Assembly: GCA_020201235.1 (NCBI GenBank)
Contig: JAIVHD010000022.1
Location: 1,495-18,175 of the forward strand
From: Lysobacteraceae bacterium
GTDB taxonomy: Bacteria > Pseudomonadota > Gammaproteobacteria > Xanthomonadales > Wenzhouxiangellaceae
Length of the DNA stretch: 16,681 nucleotides
Reading direction: 5' to 3'
Shown here one piece after another: positions 1-6,769 of the stretch. The position numbers were made by a program, and so were the translations under genes. Each line of letters begins with the position of its first letter. Within the stretch, counting starts at the first letter, position 1. The notes under the pieces are model-generated. The model saw only the letters and a list, made by a program, of their open reading frames with translations, made no database searches and was not told where the DNA came from.

Positions 1-461
1 TGATTTTGCCGTTTACCGCCGGCATTGCCTGGGTCAGCGTCAACCTGATCGAATTGTTCGATACGGGCGTCGTCTCGGCCGGCAAGGTCATTCGAGACCT
101 GGAAACGGGCTTTGCGGTATCCATCGAGCCGGGCTGCAACGGCGTCGAGGCGCTGATTATCCTGTTTGCTGCAATCTTTGCTTTTCCGGCACCCTTTAAA
201 CACAAGATCATTGGTTTTGCCATTGGCTTTGCCGCGATACAAGGTCTCAACCTGGTGCGCATCATCAGCCTGTTCTATCTCGGCCAGTGGAACATGACCT
301 GGTTCAACTGGTTCCATCTGTATTTGTGGCAGGCGTTGATTATTCTCGATGCGCTGGTGGTCTGGCTGATCTGGTTGCGGACTCTGCCGCCGCCGGATCG
401 CGGCGGACCGCCGGCCGGTGGCCAGGGCTCGATCGCGGAGCCGCAGCCGCAGCACGCGTGA
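1..461 (+). CDS. xrtH: Exosortase H-type transpeptidase, 5' end outside the window
   Basis: Integral membrane cysteine protease/transpeptidase of the exosortase/archaeosortase family, which cleaves C-terminal sorting tags of exported proteins at the inner membrane. The three family catalytic residues are visible: Cys44 in EPGCNGVEAL, Arg85 in NLVRIISLF and His104 in FHLYLWQ (numbered from the TTG at 6), lying in or next to hydrophobic segments at about 45-60, 68-92 and 105-125. The frame is open to the left edge and the family is usually about 180 residues, so roughly 30-40 N-terminal residues are missing and the TTG is probably internal. The C-terminus is a Pro/Gly/Gln-rich tail after the last membrane segment. 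The exosortase assignment is firm. The H subtype (IPTLxxWG-type tags) is my recognition of the EPGCNGVEA context, not a computed match. No substrate with such a tag lies in the window. The stop overlaps the start of the next gene. Confidence 0.82.
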   Translation, partial: ILPFTAGIAWVSVNLIELFDTGVVSAGKVIRDLETGFAVSIEPGCNGVEALIILFAAIFAFPAPFKHKIIGFAIGFAAIQGLNLVRIISLFYLGQWNMTWFNWFHLYLWQALIILDALVVWLIWLRTLPPPDRGGPPAGGQGSIAEPQPQHA

Positions 462-1276
462 GCAAGCACCCGAGCCGGCATCTGCTGGTTGCCGGTTGCG
501 GCGACCTGGGGCAGCGCTTGGCTGCCCGGCTCGACGACTGGAGCACGCATGGCCTGAGACGCAATCCTCAAGGCCTGCCGTCGTCGATTCAGCCCGTGCA
601 GGCCGATCTCGGCGATCGCGACAGCCTGCGTGCGGTGCGACGCGACTGGGATGCCGTGGTGTATACCGCCACGCCCGGTGAACGCACAGCCGAGGCCTAT
701 CGCTCCATCTACGTGGACGGGCTTTGTGCCTTGCTGGAACGCGTCGAGACCCGACGGCTGGTGCTGGTCTCAAGCACGGCTGTGTACGGCCAGAAGGATG
801 GCCAGTGGGTCGACGAGTCTTCACCAACCCATCCAGAGGCGTTCAACGGCCGGATACTGCTGGAGGCCGAGCAGCTGGCGCGCCAGGCTGGCGCGTGCGT
901 GCTGCGTTTTTCCGGTATTTATGGCCCCGGACGCGATTACCTGATTCGAAAGGTTCGCGCCGGCAACGTGGTCTGCCAACGCTCGCCGCCGGTCTGGACC
1001 AACCGAATCCACGCCGATGACTGTGCTGCAGCGCTGGCCCATGTGCTGGCAATGGAAAACCCCGACCCGGTCTATATTGCCAGCGACGCCCAACCTGCGC
1101 CGCGCCGGGAGGTGCTTGACTGGCTGGCGACGCGACTGAGTGCCGCGCCGCCACACGAGCCGGCCCAATCCGCCCGGGGCCAGGGCAAACGCGTCTCGGC
1201 CGCCCGGCTGTTTTCGACCGGTTTTACGCTACAGTACCCCGATTATCGGGCCGGATACGAGGCGATGCTGAAATGA
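458..1276 (+). CDS. NAD(P)-dependent epimerase/dehydratase-like SDR protein
   Basis: A protein of 272 residues with an N-terminal Rossmann fold: the nucleotide-binding motif GCGDLGQRL follows the first beta strand (about residues 13-21). Further SDR hallmarks are VLVSSTAVYG and the late FSGIYGPGRDYLIRKVRAG segment. The usual active-site YxxxK is not obvious; the equivalent place reads NGRILLEAEQ, as in YeeZ-like atypical SDRs, so catalysis is uncertain and the substrate is unknown. The start is the GTG at 458, in a GTGA overlap with the exosortase stop. An open frame extends further upstream, but only over the exosortase coding sequence, and the Rossmann fold begins just after this GTG. The stop overlaps the pdxH start by 4 nt, so the three genes are probably translationally coupled. 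Confidence 0.85.
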   Translation: MSKHPSRHLLVAGCGDLGQRLAARLDDWSTHGLRRNPQGLPSSIQPVQADLGDRDSLRAVRRDWDAVVYTATPGERTAEAYRSIYVDGLCALLERVETRRLVLVSSTAVYGQKDGQWVDESSPTHPEAFNGRILLEAEQLARQAGACVLRFSGIYGPGRDYLIRKVRAGNVVCQRSPPVWTNRIHADDCAAALAHVLAMENPDPVYIASDAQPAPRREVLDWLATRLSAAPPHEPAQSARGQGKRVSAARLFSTGFTLQYPDYRAGYEAMLK

Positions 1277-1857
1277 AACTGAGCGATGAAATTGTTGCGC
1301 GATTTGCCCATGGAATGGATCAGGCAGTCGCAAGCGAGGTGCCTGAACCCACGGCGATGACTCTTGCGAGCGCAGACGTCGAGGGACGGCCGAGCGCGCG
1401 CACGGTGCTGCTCAAGGGCTTCGATGCGGATGGTTTTGTGTTTTATACAAACCTGCATAGCCGCAAAGGCCGTAATCTGGAAGTTAACCCCTGGGTCAGC
1501 CTGGTGTTCTGGTGGCGTGAATTGGAGCAACAGGTGCTGATCGACGGACGCAGCGTACCGGTTTCGCCCGAGGACGCCGATCAATACTTTGCATCAAGAC
1601 CGCGCGGTAGCCGCATCGGTGCCTGGGCATCGCGCCAGTCGAGCCCGCTTGATCGGCGTGAAACCCTGTTGAACCGGGTCGCCGAATTCGAAACGAAATA
1701 CACCGACAAGCCGATACCGCGGCCGTCGCACTGGTCCGGCTTCCGCGTTGACCCCGACCGTGTCGAGTTCTGGTACGGGCGCGAATTCCGCCTGCACGAA
1801 CGAATCTGCTACACCGCCGGCGATTTGCAATGGACGCGCGAATTGCTCTATCCGTGA
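1273..1857 (+). CDS. pdxH: Pyridoxamine/pyridoxine 5'-phosphate oxidase
   Basis: FMN-dependent oxidase making pyridoxal 5'-phosphate from pyridoxine or pyridoxamine 5'-phosphate, the last step of vitamin B6 synthesis and salvage in the cytoplasm. Family motifs run the full length: PTAMTLAS near residue 27, the FMN-binding RTVLLKGFDADGFVFYTNL, SRKGRNLEVNP, then YFASRPRGSRIGAWASRQS, the PLP-site segment HWSGFRVDP and the C-terminal FRLHERICY...RELLYP. At 194 residues it lacks the longer N-terminal arm of the E. coli enzyme (218 residues), but the short form ending in a -LYP motif is what I recall from Xanthomonadales. The ATG overlaps the stop of the SDR gene (ATGA at 1273-1276). No promoter is apparent in front of it, so it is likely read from the upstream genes. 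YggS, the PLP-homeostasis protein, is encoded 3.2 kb away. Confidence 0.95.
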   Translation: MKLSDEIVARFAHGMDQAVASEVPEPTAMTLASADVEGRPSARTVLLKGFDADGFVFYTNLHSRKGRNLEVNPWVSLVFWWRELEQQVLIDGRSVPVSPEDADQYFASRPRGSRIGAWASRQSSPLDRRETLLNRVAEFETKYTDKPIPRPSHWSGFRVDPDRVEFWYGREFRLHERICYTAGDLQWTRELLYP

Positions 1858-1951
1858 ACCTGCCTTATTGGTAACGCGAGTACAGAACCGGGCAGCATAG
1901 CGATTCCGACCCGAAAATTGATGCAACGTAGGGGTTTACGCAGGGAGTGAA

Positions 1952-2551
1952 TCAGTCGGACTTACGGCGCGCCAGGTCGCGCGCAATCCACGCATCGATG
2001 AGCTCTTTGCAGGGCGATTCACCGGGCTCGCGAGCGTCGTACATGCCGGCCAGGCTGCGCTGCCGTTCGGCTTCGTAGAGAATGAGCGCACACGCGACCG
2101 AGACGTTGAGTGACTGGGTCATGCCGTGCATCGGAATGACGATTTCGCCGTCGCATAGCGCCAGTGCCTGCTCGCTGACGCCGAATTTCTCGGTGCCGAG
2201 CACGATTGCGGTCGGGCGCGTGTAGTCGAGCCGGCGAAAATCGACCGCGCGCTCGGAAAAATGCGCCGCGTGGCAGGAAAAGCCGAGCTCGCGCAAGGCC
2301 GCAATGCCGCTGGCCGAGTCGGCGTGACGGCTCAGGCCGACCCAGCGTTGGGCACCCTGGGCGGTGTTGTTGAGCGCTGGCAAGCCGTGCTCGCCGGGGA
2401 CGGCATGGGCATGCAGGACGCCGACCGCATCACAGGTGCGCAGCACCGCCGCCAGGTTGTGTGGTTTGTGGACCCGTTCCATAAAAACCGTCAGGTCGGG
2501 CTGGCGTGCCCGCGCGGTCTTGACAATACGCTGCTTTCGTTCTGGAGTCAT
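1952..2551 (-). CDS. trmH: tRNA (guanosine(18)-2'-O)-methyltransferase TrmH
   Basis: SPOUT-family methyltransferase that 2'-O-methylates G18 in the tRNA D-loop using SAM. The trefoil-knot motifs are clear: HKPHNLAAVLRTCDAVGV with the catalytic Arg38 (motif 1), TAIVLGTEKFGVSEQAL (motif 2) and the SAM-knot strand MTQSLNVSVACALILYEAERQR (motif 3; residues about 140-160). I chose the ATG at 2551 because MTPERKQR...ARQPDLTVFME matches the conserved N-terminus of the family; an in-frame Met 15 codons upstream gives an unrelated extension. The protein has 199 residues against about 229 in E. coli; the difference is in the variable C-terminal helix after GMY. It diverges from the TerB-like gene over about 100 nt and converges on pdxH. 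Confidence 0.93.
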   Translation of the reverse strand: MTPERKQRIVKTARARQPDLTVFMERVHKPHNLAAVLRTCDAVGVLHAHAVPGEHGLPALNNTAQGAQRWVGLSRHADSASGIAALRELGFSCHAAHFSERAVDFRRLDYTRPTAIVLGTEKFGVSEQALALCDGEIVIPMHGMTQSLNVSVACALILYEAERQRSLAGMYDAREPGESPCKELIDAWIARDLARRKSD

Positions 2552-2609
2552 GGTGGTATCGTATCGTGAAAGTTCGCGCCACCGACATCTAAACACGGCT
2601 TATTCAGGC

Positions 2610-2634
2610 CCATCGCCCAAAGACCATCGCCCAA
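2610..2634. repeat. 11-bp tandem direct repeat in the trmH/terB-like divergent region
   Basis: CCATCGCCCAA occurs at 2610-2620 and again at 2624-2634, a period of 14 nt. It sits between the divergent starts of trmH (2551) and the TerB-like gene (2651), about 17-40 nt before the latter. It could be a small duplication or a pair of protein-binding sites; only the repetition itself is visible. Confidence 0.55.
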
Positions 2635-2650
2635 CGTCAGCCAACACGCC

Positions 2651-2998
2651 ATGACCCATTTTCTCGATTCGTTGAAACAGATCATCAGCCGTCACGAAGC
2701 GCCGGACGATGCACATGCGACACCGCGTGCGGCCGCGATTTTGCTGATCGAACTCGCCGCCACCGACGAAGGCGGTGAGGCCGCTGAGTTGCCGGTGATC
2801 GAGCGCGCCATTCGTGATCATTTCGGGCTTTCGGGACAGGAAGTCGATGAGTTGCTGGCCGAAGCCGGACGGCTGCAGCGCCAATCGGTCTCACTGCACG
2901 ACTTCACCCGCCAGTTGCGGGTTGCTCTCGAGCCGGAAGGCCGCGCGGAACTGATCGAATGGTTGTGGCGGGGGCCATTGGCCGCACACCGGGCCTGA
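2651..2998 (+). CDS. TerB/DUF533-like protein, shortened at the C-terminus
   Basis: Cytoplasmic helical protein of 115 residues resembling the TerB family found in many gammaproteobacteria, whose cellular role is unsettled despite the tellurite-resistance name. Visible family features are the N-terminal AAAILLIELAATDEGGEAAEL helix with acidic residues (about 26-46), a second helix RAIRDHFGLSGQEVDELLAEA (about 54-74), and SLHDFTRQLRVALEPEGRAELIEWLWR. Relatives normally continue after LWR with a third acidic repeat (xAxADGxLDxxEExLVRRxAxLL) before a short basic tail; here LWR is followed directly by GPLAAHRA and the stop. About 28-35 residues therefore appear to be missing, and neither other downstream frame restores them. 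The start ATG has only a weak ribosome-binding site. Confidence 0.7.
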   Translation: MTHFLDSLKQIISRHEAPDDAHATPRAAAILLIELAATDEGGEAAELPVIERAIRDHFGLSGQEVDELLAEAGRLQRQSVSLHDFTRQLRVALEPEGRAELIEWLWRGPLAAHRA

Positions 2999-3011
2999 AC
3001 GATGACCGGGT

Positions 3012-3449
3012 TCAGCCGGTGAAAAACTGTTGGCGGAATGTGAGTTTGTACGGTGCGCCGGAATGGCCGTCGGGGTTGATATCGAGGGAGAAATTCAGGT
3101 TTTCCTGGTCATGGATGCGGAATTGGCCGATGTAGTAGATTGCATCCTGATCGCGGACTTCGCGCAGTTCGATATCGCGCCGCTGGCCGGTCAGGTTGAC
3201 GGCGGTGGCTGACACGCGCGCCGGTACGGCTTGTCCACTTTGTTTTTCCAGCACCGTAATGTTGAGCATCGCCTGGGTTCCGGCTCGCTGGATACCATAG
3301 ACGCTTGCGACATCTGGCGACAGCAAGTTGGTGTTGAGCGTGTTGTAATGGATTTCATAAGGGCCAAAACCCTGGGACTGCTGCGCCTGCAGTGTCCAGG
3401 CAGAACACGCCAGTGCTATGGCAATCAGGGTTGGGATCAGAATGCGCAT
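3012..3449 (-). CDS. Periplasmic DUF4426 domain protein
   Basis: Predicted exported protein of 145 residues. A signal peptide covers about residues 1-22 (MRILIPTLIAIALACSAWTL, then QAQ as a likely signal peptidase I site). The mature part matches what I recall of DUF4426: FGPYEIHYNTLNTNLLSPDVASVYGI, LNITVLEK, AVNLTGQ, then the strongly conserved REVRDQDAIYYIGQFRI and a closing FRQQFFTG. Function unknown; in other gammaproteobacteria it sits near yggS/proC/yggT, as here. A good ribosome-binding site (GGAG, 3461-3464 on the minus strand) stands about 11 nt before the ATG. It lies 119 nt downstream of yggT on the same strand and may be the last gene of that transcript. A short inverted repeat (ACCGG...CCGGT) lies in the last codons without a T-tract. 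Confidence 0.85.
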   Translation of the reverse strand: MRILIPTLIAIALACSAWTLQAQQSQGFGPYEIHYNTLNTNLLSPDVASVYGIQRAGTQAMLNITVLEKQSGQAVPARVSATAVNLTGQRRDIELREVRDQDAIYYIGQFRIHDQENLNFSLDINPDGHSGAPYKLTFRQQFFTG

Positions 3450-3568
3450 TTTTCATTTCTCCATGAGTTCATCGTTCAGGCCGCGCACACGCGGGTTTGT
3501 TTTGGAGTCTGAACCGTGCGAATTGTTCATGACTCGAAGCATTGGACCGCACGGATGCGTTGGTGATT

Positions 3569-4114
3569 TCATCGGATGCCAATCAGGATCATCAGGAACT
3601 GGATACCGATGATCGCGATCAGGGGCGACAGGTCGAGGCCGCCGATGCTCGGGACCACACGGCGAATCGGTGCCAGCACCGGGCGGGTCAACTGGTAGAT
3701 CAGCGGGATGATCGGATGACGCAGCGCGCCGCCGACCCAGGAAAGGATGACCTCGGCGATGATCAGGACCAGATACATCACCAGTAAAAGCCGGATCAGC
3801 CGGTAGATGGCGATGATCAGCGCCTGCAGGGGGTCGATCGGATAACCCGAGATCGCGAGTACGGCAATGACCGAAATGGTCTGGATGATCACCATCACAA
3901 CCACCGCGGCGGTGTTGAACCGGCCGAGCCGCGGGATGAGCCGGGCCAGCGGTGCCACCAGAGGCTCGGTGATCTTTAGCAGGACCTGACAGATGGGGTT
4001 GTAATATTCGGCCCCGACGGCTTCAAGCAGCACACGCAATAGCAATGCGGCCAGATAAAGGCTGAACAGCGTCTCGATCAGGAACCCGAAGGCGCTGCCA
4101 ACCGAACCGCCCAT
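3569..4114 (-). CDS. yggT: YggT family integral membrane protein
   Basis: Membrane protein of 181 residues built as two related halves, the usual YggT architecture. Hydrophobic segments lie at about residues 9-29, 68-92, 100-130 and 160-180. The two repeat halves carry similar loops, NPICQVLLKITEPLVAPLARLIP and HPIIPLIYQLTRPVLAPIRRVVP, and the family end LSPLIAIIGIQFL is present. The family is associated with osmotic tolerance and cell division or membrane protein folding in various bacteria, but its molecular function is not settled. The start ATG overlaps the proC stop by one base (TGATG at 4112-4116, minus strand), which implies translational coupling in the conserved yggS-proC-yggT order. 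Confidence 0.93.
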   Translation of the reverse strand: MGGSVGSAFGFLIETLFSLYLAALLLRVLLEAVGAEYYNPICQVLLKITEPLVAPLARLIPRLGRFNTAAVVVMVIIQTISVIAVLAISGYPIDPLQALIIAIYRLIRLLLVMYLVLIIAEVILSWVGGALRHPIIPLIYQLTRPVLAPIRRVVPSIGGLDLSPLIAIIGIQFLMILIGIR

Positions 4115-4923
4115 CAGGACGCTCCCAGTTCGCGGGCCCGCGCAACGGCGGCATCGACGGCGGATTGGACAATGCAGCCAAAGCCCGCTTGATCGAGTTC
4201 GGCCAGCGCTGCGGCCGTGGTACCTCCAGGCGAGGTGACCTGGCGGCGCAACAGGCCGGCATCGATACGCTCGCCTGCGAGCATCGTGCCGGCACCGGCG
4301 GCGGTCTGGTTGGCCAGTTCGCGGGCCGTTTCGGGGTCCAGTCCGGCAGTCTGCCCGGCCTGGGCCAGGGCCTCGGCGAGGGCGAAGAAATATGCCGGGC
4401 CGGAACCGGAAACGGCCGTGACGACGTCCATCAGCGCCTCGTCTTTAATCGGGAAAACCCGGCCAACCGCTTCGAACAGCCGCTGAACGCCGGCCTTTTG
4501 CTTGGGCGTGCACGGGCTTGGCGCGTGCATTCCGGTCGCGCCTGCACGATACAGTGCAGGCGTATTCGGCATGACCCGTACCAGCGCCTGACGATCGCCG
4601 AGAACCCGTCGAAGACGTCCAAGCGGAATTCCGGCGGCCACGCTGACGACGACCGAGCCCGCGTTTAAGGCCGGCGCGATGTCTTCGGCTACTTGGTCGA
4701 TCACCTGGGGCTTGACTGCCAGCACCACGATGTCGGCACCCGCGACCGCGCCGCGGTTGTCGGACGCCGTTGCGATGCCGAAATCCTGCTCGATGTGTGC
4801 CCTTGTGTCGGCGCTCGGGTCGGCCGCTATGAGTTGTCTGGCATCGGTGTCGCGGGCCAACAGGCCACCGATCAGGGCGCGCGCCATGTTGCCGGCACCG
4901 ATGAATGCGATTTGCTTTGACAT
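4114..4923 (-). CDS. proC: Pyrroline-5-carboxylate reductase
   Basis: Catalyses the last step of proline synthesis, NAD(P)H-dependent reduction of 1-pyrroline-5-carboxylate to L-proline, in the cytoplasm. At 269 residues it equals the E. coli length. The Rossmann motif IAFIGAGNMARALIGGLL is at residues 5-22; further family blocks are VVLAVKPQ, VVSVAAGIPL, RVMPNTPAL, the helix VTAVSGSGPAYFF and the P5CR signature VTSPGGTTAAAL near residues 229-240. It follows yggS by 172 nt on the same strand, a gap that holds the structured repeat element and a -10-like TAGAAT only 6 nt before the ATG. No Shine-Dalgarno is visible, so a leaderless transcript is possible. proS, encoding the enzyme that charges tRNA with proline, lies 11 kb away. 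Confidence 0.96.
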   Translation of the reverse strand: MSKQIAFIGAGNMARALIGGLLARDTDARQLIAADPSADTRAHIEQDFGIATASDNRGAVAGADIVVLAVKPQVIDQVAEDIAPALNAGSVVVSVAAGIPLGRLRRVLGDRQALVRVMPNTPALYRAGATGMHAPSPCTPKQKAGVQRLFEAVGRVFPIKDEALMDVVTAVSGSGPAYFFALAEALAQAGQTAGLDPETARELANQTAAGAGTMLAGERIDAGLLRRQVTSPGGTTAAALAELDQAGFGCIVQSAVDAAVARARELGAS

Positions 4924-4929
4924 GCGCGA

Positions 4930-4935
4930 ATTCTA
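4930..4935 (-). promoter_or_regulatory. Candidate -10 box close to the proC start
   Basis: On the minus strand TAGAAT, preceded by GGGG, ends 6 nt before the proC ATG. The same GGGGTAGAAT decamer precedes trhO (14524-14533), and the pilT promoter has GGGTATGAT. With this box, transcription would begin at or next to the ATG, giving a leaderless mRNA. No good -35 hexamer is seen at 16-18 nt, so this rests on the -10 alone. Confidence 0.4.
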
Positions 4936-4984
4936 CCCCAACCCGGCGCTGTGACGACCGGCCCGGAGGATTCACGGCGACCGG

Positions 4985-5077
4985 TTAAACCCACCGGATT
5001 CACCATCCCGCGGACTGTGGCAGCGCCAAGTCCGGCGTCTGCGGCGTTTCGTTCGGTCACGCATCCTCACCGGACAG
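4985..5077 (-). repeat. Copy A of a 93-nt structured intergenic repeat (yggS-proC gap)
   Basis: Read on the minus strand it opens with CTGTCCGGTGAGGATGC (5061-5077), continues with GACCGAACGAAACGC, diverges, and closes with GATGGTGAATC (4997-5007) and GGGTTTAA (4985-4992). Copy B at 8103-8194 on the plus strand matches it at 33 of the first 40 positions (the first 17 perfectly) and 19 of the last 23, with total lengths differing by one base. GTCCGG (5070-5075) can pair perfectly with CCGGAC (5030-5035), and GGATggtgaATCC and CCGGT...ACCGG can form hairpins near the 3' end. It is the 3' region of yggS and/or the 5' leader of proC. I do not recognise it as a known riboswitch or repeat family. 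Confidence 0.7.
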
Positions 5078-5095
5078 GCAATACTTCGGATTGAC

Positions 5096-5791
5096 TCAGT
5101 CAACCTGCGGGCCGAACAGCGACGTTCCGATCCGGACCATGGTCGAGCCTTCGGCGATGGCGTCCTCGAGATCGCCGGACATGCCCATCGACAGCGTATC
5201 AACAGCGCAATGCCGGCCCTGGAGATGCTCATACAGGGCCCGCAGGCGTGCAAACGCCTGGCGCGTGCTGAAAGGCGCTTGATTGGCCGAAGGGATCGCC
5301 ATCAGGCCTCGCAGGCAAAGTGTCGGCTGACCGGCAATGGCCTCGGTCAGTCGATCGACTTGCTCTGGATCGCAACCGGATTTCTGGTCTTCGTGGTCGA
5401 TGTTGACCTGGATGAGGACGTTCAGGGCGTTTTGTTCAGGGCTTCGCTGCTCGCCCAGGCGTCGAATGATTTTGGCCCGGTCGATGCTCTGGACCCAGTC
5501 GAATCGTTCGGCCAGGATGCGGGTCTTGTTCGACTGGACCGGCCCGATGAAGTGCCACTGTGGCTTGAGATCGGTGAGCCGGTCGAGCTTTTCGATGGCC
5601 TCGGCGACATAATTTTCGCCAAAGCGCGTCAGTCCGGCGCCATAGAGCGTGCGAATTTCGTCGACCGAGCGCGTTTTGCTGACGCCAAGCAGCACGACCT
5701 CATCACGCTTGCGGCCGGCTTTTAGGCAGGCCTGCTCAATACGCTGCTCGACTTCGGCAAGTCGGACCGGTCGTGGTTGATTGGCTTGCAT
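5096..5791 (-). CDS. yggS: YggS/PLPBP family pyridoxal phosphate homeostasis protein
   Basis: Single-domain fold-type III PLP-binding protein (231 residues) that buffers free PLP and affects amino-acid and keto-acid balance; it has no known enzymatic turnover. Lys39 in LLGVSKTRS is the PLP Schiff-base lysine. Other family blocks are FGENYVAEA, PQWHFIGPVQSNKT (usually HFIGxLQxNK), VNIDHEDQKSGC, LRGLMAIP and the phosphate-binding end LSMGMSGDLEDAIAEGSTMVRIGTSLFG. It is the first gene of the minus-strand yggS-proC-yggT cluster and is divergent from pilT (87 nt between starts), an arrangement well known from Pseudomonas and relatives. No strong Shine-Dalgarno precedes the ATG. Confidence 0.95.
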   Translation of the reverse strand: MQANQPRPVRLAEVEQRIEQACLKAGRKRDEVVLLGVSKTRSVDEIRTLYGAGLTRFGENYVAEAIEKLDRLTDLKPQWHFIGPVQSNKTRILAERFDWVQSIDRAKIIRRLGEQRSPEQNALNVLIQVNIDHEDQKSGCDPEQVDRLTEAIAGQPTLCLRGLMAIPSANQAPFSTRQAFARLRALYEHLQGRHCAVDTLSMGMSGDLEDAIAEGSTMVRIGTSLFGPQVD

Positions 5792-5792
5792 T

Positions 5793-5820
5793 TTGTTGCC
5801 GCGCGGTTATCGGGTATGAT
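5793..5820 (+). promoter_or_regulatory. Sigma-70-like promoter for pilT-pilU
   Basis: TTGTTG (5793-5798) is followed after 16 nt by TATGAT (5815-5820) in a GGGTATGATC context, which would start transcription near 5827, about 50 nt before the pilT ATG. It begins just after the yggS start codon, so the divergent yggS promoter must overlap it. A GGGGAA ribosome-binding sequence at 5869-5874 precedes pilT. Confidence 0.5.
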
Positions 5821-5878
5821 CGGCTATTCTACGGAAATGTTTATCTGAAACGCGCCGAATCTGAATCCGGGGAATCGT

Positions 5879-6769
5879 ATGGACATCACAGAACTGCTGG
5901 CTTTTACGGTCAAGAACAAGGCATCCGATTTGCACTTGTCGGCCGGCTTGCCGCCGATGATTCGAGTCGACGGCGACATCCACCGCATCAATCTCCCGTC
6001 GGTCGACGCCAAGGCGATGTCGGATTTGATCTACTCGACCATGAACGATCACCAGCGGCGCGACTTCGAAGCTGAACTGGAGGTCGATTTTTCATATAAC
6101 GTGCCCGGTCTGGCCCGCTTTCGTGTCAACGCGTTTCACCAGGATCGCGGCACTGGTGCGGCCTTCCGCGTGATTCCCAACGAAATCTGGACACTGGAGG
6201 ATATGCAGGCGCCGCCGGTTTTTCGCGACATCATTGATGTGCCCAGGGGGCTGATTCTGGTCACCGGGCCAACCGGTTCGGGTAAATCGACGACGCTGGC
6301 AGCGATGGTCGATCACCTCAACAACAATGTCGCCGGTCACATTCTCACCATCGAAGACCCGATCGAATTTGTGCATACCTCAAAGCGTTGCCTGATCAAC
6401 CAGCGCGAGGTTCACAAGGATACGCGCGGTTTCAATGCAGCCCTGCGTTCAGCCCTGCGCGAGGACCCCGACATCATCCTGGTCGGCGAGTTGCGCGATA
6501 CCGAGACGGTGCGCCTGGCGTTGACCGCTGCCGAGACCGGCCACGTGGTTTTCGGCACCTTGCATACCTCTTCGGCGGCCAAGACCATCGACCGGGTGAT
6601 TGACGTTTTCCCCGGCGATGAAAAGGAAATGGTCCGCTCGATGCTTTCGGAATCGTTGCGCGCTGTGGTTGCGCAGACGCTGATGAAGAAAGTCGGTGGC
6701 GGGCGGGTTGCGGCGCATGAAATCATGATCTCGACGCCTGCGATGGAGATTGGTTATGAGTATCATTGA
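5879..6769 (+). CDS. pilT: Type IV pilus retraction ATPase PilT, C-terminally truncated
   Basis: Hexameric secretion-type ATPase that powers pilus retraction and twitching at the inner-membrane base of type IV pili. The N-terminal PAS-like domain (about 1-100, with ASDLHLSAGLPPMIRVDG) and RecA-like core are intact: Walker A GPTGSGKST at 130-138, Asp box TIEDPIEF around 158-164, Walker B with Glu204 in IILVGELRD, His box with His222 and His229 (TGHVVFGTLHT). The protein ends after 296 residues, whereas PilT is normally about 344. Homology stops at HEIMISTPA; where relatives continue with AIRNLIRE and two further helices, this one reads MEIGYEYH and stops. The lost segment is not found in another frame because pilU starts 13 nt upstream of the pilT stop. 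Because AIRNLIRE is known to matter for retraction, function may be altered unless PilU or a second PilT compensates. Confidence 0.9.
   Translation: MDITELLAFTVKNKASDLHLSAGLPPMIRVDGDIHRINLPSVDAKAMSDLIYSTMNDHQRRDFEAELEVDFSYNVPGLARFRVNAFHQDRGTGAAFRVIPNEIWTLEDMQAPPVFRDIIDVPRGLILVTGPTGSGKSTTLAAMVDHLNNNVAGHILTIEDPIEFVHTSKRCLINQREVHKDTRGFNAALRSALREDPDIILVGELRDTETVRLALTAAETGHVVFGTLHTSSAAKTIDRVIDVFPGDEKEMVRSMLSESLRAVVAQTLMKKVGGGRVAAHEIMISTPAMEIGYEYH

Noticed and set aside
3006..3021. ACCGG...CCGGT as a terminator between the TerB-like and DUF4426 genes
   Set aside because: The stem is only 5 bp, there is no T-tract on the correct side for either strand, and it overlaps the end of the DUF4426 coding sequence.
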